42,233 nucleotides of DNA. Source: Staphylococcus caprae. Lineage in GTDB: Bacteria > Bacillota > Bacilli > Staphylococcales > Staphylococcaceae. Both the position numbers and the translations under genes were made by a program. The DNA is taken from NCBI RefSeq assembly GCF_002902725.1, contig NZ_PPRT01000042.1, positions 1-42,233 of the forward strand, in the 5' to 3' direction. The notes below the pieces were generated by a model, which was given only the letters and a program-made list of their open reading frames with translations, was not told the origin of the DNA and made no database searches. Below are positions 1 through 7,691 of the stretch, piece after piece; positions within the stretch are counted from its first letter, which is position 1, and each line of letters begins with the position of its first letter.

Positions 1-456
1 TATAAGTTTAATTTCATTACTTTATCTACTGTATTGTTATTTTTAATATGGACATTTTTACAAATATATTTAAATAAAAAATTATATCCATTTCAGATTA
101 CAGAACAAAAATTTATAGCTACAATCTTTGCTATTGTTATAAGCCTTTCCCAATTTATCACTGATATTTCTAGTGAACAATCTGTATACATGTCTATACC
201 ATATTTAGCACCAGCAATATTTATCTTCGGTGCAGTGTTAGTATTTATCGGGACCTTTAAGATGTCTGAAATTGAACACATCTCTTTGTTAACCAAAGTT
301 AAAAGACCTATTACTACCGGAACCCTTGTCATCATCTTATCTTTTATAATAATGATGATTTTAACTCCGTTTTGGTATGTATACGTGATTGTTTACTTCC
401 TATTCATAGCATTTATTTTATGGCAAGGCATTTTCTTCGTAAAAAGAAAACAATAG
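1..456 (+). CDS. Integral membrane protein, C-terminal part (cut by window edge)
   Basis: The reading frame is open from base 1, so the 5' end lies outside the window and the true start is unknown. About 151 codons are visible, ending in TAG at 454-456. The protein is strongly hydrophobic, with about four membrane-spanning stretches separated by short polar loops, and ends in a basic tail (VKRKQ) that is probably cytoplasmic. I do not recognise the family. A TTG at 34 is an internal codon, not a convincing start, because no ribosome binding site precedes it. A weak hairpin follows near 488-506. The saeP promoter region lies downstream, so this gene is probably outside the sae operon. It could be a transporter or permease subunit, but nothing visible settles this. 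Confidence 0.6.
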   Translation, partial: YKFNFITLSTVLLFLIWTFLQIYLNKKLYPFQITEQKFIATIFAIVISLSQFITDISSEQSVYMSIPYLAPAIFIFGAVLVFIGTFKMSEIEHISLLTKVKRPITTGTLVIILSFIIMMILTPFWYVYVIVYFLFIAFILWQGIFFVKRKQ

Positions 457-513
457 CACTCATATTTATTCTAAATAAATTACTCAGATTGGGTTATCAA
501 TCCCAAAATATTT

Positions 514-610
514 AGCTCTAAGATCATTTCTAATTTGGTGGGCAATCCAAAAGTTAGTTTAAAATTTAACTTTATGGTGCTCACTACCTGATAGAAATTG
601 TCTTAGAGCT
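514..610. repeat. 97-nt nested inverted-repeat element
   Basis: Outer arms of 19 nt at 514-532 and 592-610 are complementary at 17 of 19 positions. Inside is a perfect 7-nt pair (AAAGTTA at 550-556 with TAACTTT at 567-573). Between these, GGTGGGCA near 536-543 is roughly complementary to the segment 577-588. The whole could fold into one long hairpin. The arm sequence GCTCTAAGA..ATTTCTA recurs in the terminator stem at 6005-6043. It could be a terminator for the upstream gene, a structured RNA, or a degenerate miniature element. No open reading frame is inside. Confidence 0.6.
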
Positions 611-796
611 TATTTTATATCATTGTTCGTTTTAATCTCTTTAAAGACACAAATTTCCTAATAAACTGTTGCTTGATATTTAAGCAGATATATTTTTTCT
701 TCTTTTAATCCCCTCTATCTACCATCACACTATTTATACATTCATTATCAAAAGTATAAATAAAAAGAATTTTGATTTAATTCTTTTTTAAATGTA

Positions 797-812
797 GTTA
801 AGAAATAGTTAA
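797..812 (+). promoter_or_regulatory. SaeR binding site upstream of saeP
   Basis: The sequence is GTTAA-gaaata-GTTAA, a perfect match to the direct-repeat SaeR consensus GTTAA-N6-GTTAA established in S. aureus. It lies 64 nt before the saeP start codon, where the autoregulated P1 promoter of the sae operon lies in S. aureus. Autoactivation of this operon by phosphorylated SaeR is the natural reading. I cannot choose the -10 box with confidence; TAATCT at 841 is one candidate. Confidence 0.8.
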
Positions 813-875
813 TGGTTTAAAAATGTTATCCCGCTTAAACTAATCTTAAATACATATAGAAAAGAGGAATACATC

Positions 876-1313
876 ATGAATACAAAATATTTATTTGCAA
901 TCGGCGCAATTGTCACATCACTTACATTAGGTGCGTGTGGAAATTCTAATTCTGATCAAGAACATTCTCAACACAAAGATAAGCAACAAGAAGAAAGTAA
1001 AGTTAAAACTGATAAAACGAAAAAACTATCCGGTACGTTTAAATCCAAAAATGGTGAAAAAGTAGAAGGCACGGCTAAAATTGAAAATGGTAAATTAATG
1101 TTAGAAAATTATAAGTCATCTAAAGGTCCAGATTTATATGTCTTCTTAACTAAAGACGGTGATATCAAATCAGGTAAGAAAATCTCAACTGTAGATTACA
1201 ATAAATCCAAACAAACTTTTAATTTAAAAAATGTTGATTTAAATAAATACAATGAAGTTACAATTTATTGCGAAAAGGCACATGTTATTTTCGGTGGAGC
1301 GCAATTGAAATAA
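876..1313 (+). CDS. saeP: SaeP lipoprotein, DM13 domain
   Basis: The protein has 145 residues, close to S. aureus SaeP. The N-terminus is a lipoprotein signal peptide with lipobox LGAC, so Cys21 would be lipidated and the protein anchored outside the membrane. A charged linker rich in Lys/Glu/Gln/His (about residues 25-50) precedes a DM13-like domain that ends with the typical YCEKAHVIFGGAQL segment. In S. aureus, SaeP with SaeQ forms a complex with the kinase SaeS and stimulates its phosphatase activity, returning the system to its resting state. The ATG follows AAAAGAGGAAT with good spacing. It is the first gene of saePQRS, downstream of the SaeR box, and saeQ starts 53 nt after its stop. 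Confidence 0.93.
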   Translation: MNTKYLFAIGAIVTSLTLGACGNSNSDQEHSQHKDKQQEESKVKTDKTKKLSGTFKSKNGEKVEGTAKIENGKLMLENYKSSKGPDLYVFLTKDGDIKSGKKISTVDYNKSKQTFNLKNVDLNKYNEVTIYCEKAHVIFGGAQLK

Positions 1314-1366
1314 CTTAAATTAGCTTATTCATACGTTTGCAACTAGAGAAAGAGAGAGGATTAACT

Positions 1367-1840
1367 ATGAAGAAATTAAGTTTATTAATCATTATTATCA
1401 TTCGTATTATTTCAGGTATTGTGATTTTCAGACAAGGCTTGGAAAAATTCACGGGAGATTTTACTTTAAATGGATTAGTGCCTGTCATTCGTGATAATAC
1501 CGATTCACCTCAATGGTATAAATGGTTCTTTGAAAATATCGTCTCACATTCAACAGGTTTATTTAATTTTATCATTCCGTTAGGAGAAATGGCCATCGGT
1601 TTAGGACTCATCTTAGGCGTCTTCGCATATGCTGCAAGTTTCTTTGGCGCCTTTGTTATGATAAATTATATCTTAGCAGATATGATTTTTACGTACCCTC
1701 TACAATTAGCTTTCTTTATTATTTTATTGATGAGTCACTCATTACTAAATAAAGTTTCACTTAAAGAAGTTATCACTCATTTGAGAGAACGTAACAACCG
1801 AGGTGAAGACAAGCATGACACACTTACTGATCGTGGATGA
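1367..1840 (+). CDS. saeQ: SaeQ membrane protein (DoxX-like)
   Basis: The predicted protein has 157 residues, the length I recall for S. aureus SaeQ, and about four membrane helices with a DoxX-like pattern (RQGLEKF near the N-terminus). In S. aureus SaeQ acts with the lipoprotein SaeP to activate the phosphatase function of SaeS. The start is ATG at 1367, preceded at 6-nt spacing by the purine-rich AGAGAGAGGA. An upstream in-frame TTG at 1337 lacks such a site. The 3' end overlaps the start of saeR by 26 nt, which suggests translational coupling. In S. aureus a constitutive promoter inside saeQ drives saeRS; I could not confirm an equivalent here. Confidence 0.92.
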   Translation: MKKLSLLIIIIIRIISGIVIFRQGLEKFTGDFTLNGLVPVIRDNTDSPQWYKWFFENIVSHSTGLFNFIIPLGEMAIGLGLILGVFAYAASFFGAFVMINYILADMIFTYPLQLAFFIILLMSHSLLNKVSLKEVITHLRERNNRGEDKHDTLTDRG

Positions 1841-2504
1841 TGAGCAAGACATTGTAGATATATGCCAAACATACTTTGAATATGAGGGCTATCAAGTCAC
1901 TACGACAACGAATGGAAAAGAAGCAATCCAATTATTATCATCAGACATCGATGTCATGATTTTAGATATCATGATGCCTGAAGTTTCTGGTTACGATATT
2001 GTTAAAGAAATGAAAGCAAAGCAACTTGATATTCCTTTTATTTACTTAACGGCTAAAACACAGGAACACGACACAATCTATGCACTTACACTAGGCGCAG
2101 ATGATTATGTTAAGAAACCGTTTAGTCCTAGAGAACTCGTATTACGAACAAATAACCTACTCACGCGAATTAGTAAATATCAATCTTCTAATAGAATAGA
2201 ACAACTCGAATTTAATGGATTAATATTAAATAATTCAAGTAAAACATTAACTATAGATAATCAAGAAATTCCTATGCGTATTAAAGAATTTGAATTACTA
2301 TGGTATCTGGCTTCGCGAGAAAATGATGTCATATCTAAATCCGAACTTTTAGAAAAGGTTTGGGGATATGACTATTATGAAGACGCCAATACTGTCAACG
2401 TTCATATCCATAGAATACGTGAAAAATTAGAGAAACATCATTTCATCACATATACAATTACAACGGTATGGGGGTTAGGATATAAATTTGAAAGGAGCCG
2501 ATAA
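1815..2504 (+). CDS. saeR: Response regulator SaeR
   Basis: The 229-residue OmpR/PhoB-type regulator has a receiver domain (about 1-115) and a winged-helix DNA-binding domain (about 128-227). The predicted phosphoacceptor is Asp51 (VMILDIMMP), with acidic Asp8/Asp9 and Lys101 of the KKPF motif completing the site. Phosphorylated by SaeS, SaeR activates exoprotein and adhesin genes through GTTAA-N6-GTTAA sites; one lies upstream of saeP in this window. ATG 1815 is preferred over GTG 1803 because it gives the conserved [12 protein letters not shown]-terminus and has AGGTG 9 nt upstream. It overlaps saeQ by 26 nt; saeS follows after 2 nt. Confidence 0.96.
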   Translation: MTHLLIVDDEQDIVDICQTYFEYEGYQVTTTTNGKEAIQLLSSDIDVMILDIMMPEVSGYDIVKEMKAKQLDIPFIYLTAKTQEHDTIYALTLGADDYVKKPFSPRELVLRTNNLLTRISKYQSSNRIEQLEFNGLILNNSSKTLTIDNQEIPMRIKEFELLWYLASRENDVISKSELLEKVWGYDYYEDANTVNVHIHRIREKLEKHHFITYTITTVWGLGYKFERSR

Positions 2505-2506
2505 GC

Positions 2507-3562
2507 ATGTTCTCTATTCGTAGCCAAATTACCATCGGCGTCATTTCAAGTGTACTCTTAACTACCATTATACTTGTCATTGCATACAAACTGATGTGGT
2601 TCAACGGTCATATGACCTTAACATTAACCATTACGACAATGATAACAAGTTGTTTAACACTTTCAATTTGTAGTATTTTTATTACGCCATTAATCCAGAA
2701 AATTAAACAATTCAACATCAAGACAAAGCAATTCGTTAACGACGAGCATTTAATTGACGATGATACATTTCAATCTCCAAGAGAAATTAAAGAACTTAAT
2801 GATTCATTTAACAAGATGGCAGACGCAATCACTAAACAAATGGACATGATTAAAAACGAACAACAGGAAAAAACGGAAATTATTCAAAATCTTGCCCATG
2901 ATTTAAAAACGCCACTCGCAGGAATTCTCTCATATACAGAAGGATTACGCGACGGGGTCATTAGTGAGAAACAAGAAGTTCACGCTGCTTATGACGTACT
3001 CATTAAACAAGCAAATCGTCTTTCTACATTATTCGATGACATGACGCACGTGATTTCACTTAACACTGGTCGTTCTTATCCTTTGGAATTAATTCAACTC
3101 GACCAATTACTAGTCACTATTCTTCAAACTTATGAACAACGAATTAAGCAAGAGAATCGAACACTAGAGGTCAATTTCAGTAACAATATTGATGCATTCT
3201 ACCAATATCGACCTCCATTAGAACGTATTTTGACTAATTTATTAGAGAACGCTTTAAAGTTTTCTAATTACGGTAGTCGCATCGATATTATTATTTCTGA
3301 AAATGAAGAAAACGATTGTATCAACATCGCAATTAAAGATGAAGGTATTGGAATTGTACCTGAACTTCAATCTCGTATTTTTGAGCGGACTTTCAGAGTA
3401 GAAGACTCAAGAAATACTAAAACAGGTGGTTCAGGATTAGGATTGTACATTGCTAATGAACTTGCTCAACAAATTGATGGATCAATCATTGTTGAAAGTG
3501 AACTTAATGTCGGAACTACAATGACACTCAAGTTAAAGAAATTTGATATTACATCACATTAA
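2507..3562 (+). CDS. saeS: Sensor histidine kinase SaeS
   Basis: The protein has 351 residues, identical in length to S. aureus SaeS. It is an intramembrane-sensing kinase: two N-terminal helices (about 9-31 and 38-61) flank a very short outside loop (WFNGHM). A HAMP-like linker (about 61-110), a dimerisation domain with His131 in HDLKTP, and an HATPase domain (N box ENALKF; G boxes DEGIG and GSGLGL) follow. It phosphorylates and dephosphorylates SaeR. The residue aligning with S. aureus position 18 is Leu17, the normal rather than the hyperactive Newman-type Pro allele. Lys28 near the outer end of helix 1 replaces a hydrophobic residue in the S. aureus protein as I remember it. The ribosome binding site AAAGGAG lies in the end of saeR. 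Confidence 0.96.
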   Translation: MFSIRSQITIGVISSVLLTTIILVIAYKLMWFNGHMTLTLTITTMITSCLTLSICSIFITPLIQKIKQFNIKTKQFVNDEHLIDDDTFQSPREIKELNDSFNKMADAITKQMDMIKNEQQEKTEIIQNLAHDLKTPLAGILSYTEGLRDGVISEKQEVHAAYDVLIKQANRLSTLFDDMTHVISLNTGRSYPLELIQLDQLLVTILQTYEQRIKQENRTLEVNFSNNIDAFYQYRPPLERILTNLLENALKFSNYGSRIDIIISENEENDCINIAIKDEGIGIVPELQSRIFERTFRVEDSRNTKTGGSGLGLYIANELAQQIDGSIIVESELNVGTTMTLKLKKFDITSH

Positions 3563-3607
3563 AATAGCGATAAGATGATTTCTATTTGAAACCGTCTTAT
3601 CGCTATT
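3563..3607. terminator. Bidirectional terminator between saeS and the csbB-like gene
   Basis: Perfect 13-nt arms AATAGCGATAAGA (3563-3575) and TCTTATCGCTATT (3595-3607) enclose a 19-nt loop. A-rich and T-rich flanks allow termination on both strands. It begins immediately after the saeS stop codon. Confidence 0.85.
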
Positions 3608-3631
3608 AATATTTTTGTCCTTTTCATTATT

Positions 3632-4741
3632 TTAATGGACATGTTCTTTATATTGTTCTTCTTCATTATTAGCTTGATGACTTGATTGTTTAAGTGCACT
3701 ATCTTTATGGTAATCGCTAAATTGATAGTAATCATCTTTAGCTTTAAAATGAGACGTTTGATTGTCAGAACGTGATTTTTCAGTTTTATTTTCATTATCA
3801 GATGGTTTAAGGTTTGTCGCCTGAACAATATATTTCGGTCTGCGTTTAACTTCATAATAAATACGACCGATATATTCACCTATCACACCAATAGATATCA
3901 GTTGTATTCCTCCCAGTAAGAGTATGGCAGCAATTGTAGTGAAATATCCTGGAATATTGATACCAGAGATTATAATATTAATTAATAGATAGATAATGTA
4001 TAAGATACTAATTGAAAATGTAAACATACCTAAGTAAATCATCATACGTAAAGGTTTATTATTGAATGATATTAATCCATCAATACCATAATTTAAAAGT
4101 TTTCTAAACGTCCATTTTGACTCTCCTGCTTCACGCGTCACATTCTCATAGGTAAAGACTTTAGTATTATATCCTATCCATTCGAACAATCCTTTTGAAA
4201 ATCGATTATATTCATCAAGTGATGTCAGTGCTTGAACTGCGCGTTGACTAAGTAATCTAAAGTCACCCACGCCATCTTCAAATTGAACGTCCTCCACGAA
4301 AGCGTTGATTATTTTATAATATAATTGAGACATGGATTTACGTGCGAAGTTCTCACCTTCACGATCTCTTTTAGCAATAACTTGATCATATCCTTCTATA
4401 AACCCTTCAATCATGTGAGGAATATATTCTGGAGGATGTTGTAAATCACCATCAATCATTACGACTGCATCATGATTGATACTATTTTGATAACCAGCTA
4501 TCATCGCGGCTTCTTTACCGAAATTTCTACTAAATGAAAGGAATTTGACATGAGAATCATAAGCAGCAAGATTTTGTAAATGATCGATTGTATTATCCTT
4601 GCTACCATCGTCAATAAACAGTAAATCGTATTCATAATTTTTGACTAAACTATCTTCTGTCATAATTTCAGTCAACTTGTCATATGTCTTTAATACGACT
4701 TCGCCTTCGTTATAACACGGAACGATGACTCTGATTTTCAT
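3632..4741 (-). CDS. csbB: CsbB-type GT2 membrane glycosyltransferase
   Basis: The 369-residue protein has an N-terminal GT-A family 2 domain (about 1-230): a start motif VIVPCYNEGE, an FIDDGSKDNT segment, and the metal/nucleotide-binding DGDLQHPP. Two membrane helices follow (about 232-255 and 262-290), then a roughly 55-residue hydrophilic Ser/Lys/Asn-rich cytoplasmic tail. This is the polyprenyl-phosphate glycosyltransferase (GtrB/CsbB) layout, which loads a sugar onto undecaprenyl phosphate for flipping and transfer. The S. aureus gene beside saeS belongs to a three-component lipoteichoic acid glycosylation system with GtcA- and YfhO-type partners; neither partner is in this window. ATG follows AAAGGATG. 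It converges on saeS across a shared terminator. Confidence 0.88.
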   Translation of the reverse strand: MKIRVIVPCYNEGEVVLKTYDKLTEIMTEDSLVKNYEYDLLFIDDGSKDNTIDHLQNLAAYDSHVKFLSFSRNFGKEAAMIAGYQNSINHDAVVMIDGDLQHPPEYIPHMIEGFIEGYDQVIAKRDREGENFARKSMSQLYYKIINAFVEDVQFEDGVGDFRLLSQRAVQALTSLDEYNRFSKGLFEWIGYNTKVFTYENVTREAGESKWTFRKLLNYGIDGLISFNNKPLRMMIYLGMFTFSISILYIIYLLINIIISGINIPGYFTTIAAILLLGGIQLISIGVIGEYIGRIYYEVKRRPKYIVQATNLKPSDNENKTEKSRSDNQTSHFKAKDDYYQFSDYHKDSALKQSSHQANNEEEQYKEHVH

Positions 4742-4960
4742 TTAATTACATCCTTTTCTATAAAGTTATTTAATAATATTTTATCAATTTCTTAATAGTA
4801 TATTCTAGCCAAAACTATTCATTTACATAATCTTAACTTTAGCTAAATATTTGTAATTGTTCATTATTATTAAATAATAGACGTTTTCACTTCAAAAAAT
4901 AATGTAATTAATCAAAGTTTTTAACCTTAACCTCATTACTAAAAAGACTTACCTATCCAA

Positions 4961-5800
4961 CTACTTTAAATCGCCAATACTTACGTCATCGGGATCTTTA
5001 CCCTGACGTGCATTTTTGTTTAAACTATCTATCTCCGCTACCTCCGTAAGTTCTAAATTAAAGTCTAAAATATCAAAGTTTTCTCGAATACGTTCTGGCG
5101 TCTTAGATTTTGGAATAATGATACGATCATGTGCCAAATGCCAACGTAATACAACTTGGGCAGGTGTTTTACCATGACGTTGTGCAATATCTACAATGGT
5201 TGGATGATCTAAGAGACCTCTATTTCTCATTAAAGGCATCCACGCAGTGACTTTAATATCATGTTCATCACAGAATTCTTGCACCTCTTTTTGGTTAAAA
5301 TAAGGATGCAATTCAATCTGATTGACTTGAGGTACAACATCCGTTGCGTCCATTAACTTTTTCAAATGATGTTCCTTAAAGTTACATACACCAATCGCTT
5401 TTACTTTACCTTCTTCATATAACTTTTCCAACACTTTATAAGATTCAATAAATAAGCCATCCTTTTCACAAGGCCAGTGAATTAAGAATAAATCAATGTA
5501 ATCTAAACCTAAGTTCTCAAGTGAGCGATTAAAGTATTCAATGGTACTGTCATAACCTTGATAATCATTCCATAACTTTGAAGTGATAAATAATTCGTCA
5601 CGATTCATCTCAGAATTGTTTAAAGCTTTACCTAAAGCCACTTCATTTCCATAGAAATATGCAGTGTCGAATGCACGATAACCAGCGTCTAATGCCGTTT
5701 TTACTACATTGTCCATTTCTTCATCAGTGATCTTGTATACACCTAATCCGATCGACGGCATTGGGTACCCGTTATTTAAGACTTGCGTATCATTAACCAT
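4961..5800 (-). CDS. Aldo-keto reductase (AKR5/YvgN-like)
   Basis: The 279-residue protein is a complete aldo-keto reductase barrel using NADPH. The catalytic tetrad is visible as Asp45, Tyr50, Lys75 and His108. The family signatures GYRAFDTAYFYGNE and the C-terminal IIPKSKTPERIREN (cofactor-binding) are intact. Close bacterial relatives reduce glyoxal, methylglyoxal and other short aldehydes; the substrate here is inferred only. The ATG at 5800 has AAGGAG upstream at normal spacing. It stands alone: the upstream mpfA-side terminator is at 6005-6043, and a dyad at 5957-5975 lies in its promoter region. Confidence 0.88.
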   Translation of the reverse strand: MVNDTQVLNNGYPMPSIGLGVYKITDEEMDNVVKTALDAGYRAFDTAYFYGNEVALGKALNNSEMNRDELFITSKLWNDYQGYDSTIEYFNRSLENLGLDYIDLFLIHWPCEKDGLFIESYKVLEKLYEEGKVKAIGVCNFKEHHLKKLMDATDVVPQVNQIELHPYFNQKEVQEFCDEHDIKVTAWMPLMRNRGLLDHPTIVDIAQRHGKTPAQVVLRWHLAHDRIIIPKSKTPERIRENFDILDFNLELTEVAEIDSLNKNARQGKDPDDVSIGDLK

Positions 5801-6104
5801 TCTATGTATCTCTCCTTTATTTATACATCTTCATTTAAATACTTACCGATGCAGATTCATCTTGAAAATGAAAACCTTTCTCTAAATAAGTATGATTCAT
5901 CCTTAACTATAGTTCTGTACGTCTCAATAAGCATAACCTATGGCCTATTTACCACACAAATAAAGTGTTTATTTGCACATTTTCATCACTTAAATATCGA
6001 AAAAGCTCTAAGACGATTTCTATATAAGAAATCACCTTAGAGCCAAGCTGGCTAGAAGCTAATAATTATTTAAGTTTAATTCTCAACCTATTAAGGCTTT
6101 ACTT
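5801..6104. other. Intergenic region between aldo-keto reductase and mpfA
   Basis: No gene is supported in these 304 nt. They hold the mpfA terminator (6005-6043) and a perfect 8-nt dyad, CAAATAAA-GTG-TTTATTTG, at 5957-5975. The dyad is upstream of the aldo-keto reductase and is an operator candidate only. I see no clear sigma-A promoter. Confidence 0.5.
6005..6043 (-). terminator. Terminator of mpfA
   Basis: The 16-nt arms at 6005-6020 and 6028-6043 pair at 14 of 16 positions around a 7-nt loop. On the minus strand a run of five T follows the stem. The arm sequence is closely related to the outer arms of the 514-610 element. Confidence 0.8.
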
Positions 6105-7457
6105 TTATGATTCAGAATGATCATCATCAGATTCTTCATCCATCGTTGGTCTTGATTGGTTAAATTCATATTTTAAATTAATCCATATAATTTGATGATT
6201 ATCGACTTCAGTAATAATCCAACGATCAAATTCTGTATCTACGTAATCATCTTTTTGTAAGTTGGTATTACGTGATTGAAGCCAACCGCCAATCGTATCA
6301 ATATCTTCGGAATCTTCAAATTCAATACCAAATTGTTCGTTCAAGTCGTCTAGTAGTACACGACCGTTAATTTGATAGGTAGAATCATCAAGTTTAACGA
6401 TATCATTGACCTCATCATCATCAAACTCATCTCGAATTTCACCAACAATCTCTTCTAAGATATCTTCCATTGTTAAGATACCTGCCGTACCACCATATTC
6501 ATCAATGATTAGACTCATATGGACATGTTCTCTTTGCATACGAATAAGCGCATCACTTATACGTGTTGTTTCAGAAATCATTGGTAATTCATGAATGTAA
6601 TTTGCAATTTTGATAGGCTTTCCTGAAGCATATTCTGTTAAAAATTCCTTAACGTTAATAAATCCTTTGACATGGTCTTTATCCCCATCTTCTGTAATTG
6701 GATAGCGAGTAAATTGGTGTTCTTTAATTGTTTCAAGTAATTCATCCACGTTAAATGGTTCATTAAGGGTGATCATTTGAGTACGTGGCACCATGATATC
6801 TTTGGCATGGCGTTCATCAAATGAAAAGATATTCTGCATATATGCAAGCTCTGTCTGATTGATTTCTCCGCCGTTATAACTATTATTTATAATAATTTTA
6901 ATTTCTTCTTCTGACATCGCATCGGTTTGCGCATCAGGATCAAAACCAAACATTCTAACAATTACACGTGCTGAACCATTCATTAACCAAATTAACGGTT
7001 TCATAATATTACCAAAGTAATAAAGTGGTCTTGAATAAAGTAATGCAAGTTGTTCAGTGTGTTGAATCGCAAATGATTTAGGCGCTAATTCACCTAATAC
7101 CACATGTAAATATGTCACTACAATAAATGAGATAACAAACGAAATTGTCGTTGTTAACGCATCAGGTAAATGTAATAAATCGAATAGAGGATGCAATAAC
7201 TTTTCAAATGTAGGCTCCCCTAACCAACCTAAACCTAATGAAGTCACCGTAATACCTAACTGGCATGCCGATAAATAATAGTCTAGATTAGCAATCATTT
7301 TTTTTACTATTTTAGCGCTTCTATTTCCTTCTTCAACTAATTGTTCAATTCGTGTCGATCTCACTTTAACAAGTGCGAATTCTGATCCAACGAATACCGT
7401 TGTTAATGCAATCAAAAGAAAAAATGTGATTAAACTAATTATGGTCGAAGTTTCCAA
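6105..7457 (-). CDS. mpfA: CNNM/CorC-type Mg2+ exporter MpfA
   Basis: The 450-residue protein has an N-terminal DUF21/CNNM membrane domain (about 1-200), a CBS pair (about 220-340) and a C-terminal CorC_HlyC domain (about 355-435), then an acidic tail rich in Asp/Glu/Ser. This layout and the neighbourhood match S. aureus MpfA, which protects against high magnesium, probably by export. The only usable start is TTG at 7457: an in-frame TAA directly precedes it. The strong GGAGGTG lies 23 nt upstream, farther than normal, with a small hairpin in between; a weaker AGGG sits 9 nt upstream. A consensus promoter about 190 nt upstream implies a long leader. If TTG is wrong, a start slightly downstream is the alternative. 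Confidence 0.87.
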   Translation of the reverse strand: METSTIISLITFFLLIALTTVFVGSEFALVKVRSTRIEQLVEEGNRSAKIVKKMIANLDYYLSACQLGITVTSLGLGWLGEPTFEKLLHPLFDLLHLPDALTTTISFVISFIVVTYLHVVLGELAPKSFAIQHTEQLALLYSRPLYYFGNIMKPLIWLMNGSARVIVRMFGFDPDAQTDAMSEEEIKIIINNSYNGGEINQTELAYMQNIFSFDERHAKDIMVPRTQMITLNEPFNVDELLETIKEHQFTRYPITEDGDKDHVKGFINVKEFLTEYASGKPIKIANYIHELPMISETTRISDALIRMQREHVHMSLIIDEYGGTAGILTMEDILEEIVGEIRDEFDDDEVNDIVKLDDSTYQINGRVLLDDLNEQFGIEFEDSEDIDTIGGWLQSRNTNLQKDDYVDTEFDRWIITEVDNHQIIWINLKYEFNQSRPTMDEESDDDHSES

Positions 7458-7682
7458 TTAATTCCCTATTTCTAGGGATTCACCTCCATATTATATGTGC
7501 CACCCATGGGTAACACGTATTGAAATCATCTTTTATACTCAAGCGACGACTACATGTTAAGACCTTCCCATTGTGACACCCCCGAAAAAAATGTAATTTC
7601 TTCTATTTTATCATATTTCGTTTCTAGAATGTTAAATATAAACCTAATGCTACATTATAATGGAAACAATTACCCCATTCAA
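7458..7682 (-). promoter_or_regulatory. mpfA promoter and long 5' leader
   Basis: On the minus strand TTGAAT (7677-7682), a 17-nt spacer and TATAAT (7654-7659) form a near-consensus sigma-A promoter, so transcription should begin near 7647. The leader of about 190 nt is G-rich in places, unlike its surroundings. It holds a hairpin whose arms pair over 8 bp around CATG (7497-7516), then GGAGGTG (7481-7487), then a 6-bp hairpin with loop tttc (7463-7478), then the TTG start. The G-rich segment near 7580 (GGGGGTGTCAC) may pair elsewhere. Such a leader upstream of a magnesium exporter suggests cis-regulation. It does not obviously match the M-box or yybP-ykoY consensus as I recall them. Confidence 0.5.
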
Positions 7683-7691
7683 TAAAACACT

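Larger units (their letters stand above)
457..875. other. Intergenic region upstream of saeP
   Basis: This 419-nt AT-rich gap has no convincing gene. It holds a 97-nt imperfect inverted repeat at 514-610 (separate entry) and a perfect SaeR recognition site at 797-812 (separate entry). The remainder, including 611-790, shows only A/T runs and no further structure that I can support. Confidence 0.7.

Noticed and set aside
4742..4960. Sigma-B promoter for the csbB-like gene
   Set aside because: Salt induction is known for the S. aureus system, and GTTTT occurs on the minus strand, but no GGGTAT-type -10 lies at a usable distance.
5783..6040. Plus-strand open frame of 85 codons
   Set aside because: It overlaps the aldo-keto reductase start and the mpfA terminator, lacks a ribosome binding site and has no protein-like composition.
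7497..7680. M-box magnesium riboswitch upstream of mpfA
   Set aside because: The function fits, but I could not match the core consensus, so it is listed only as a structured leader candidate.
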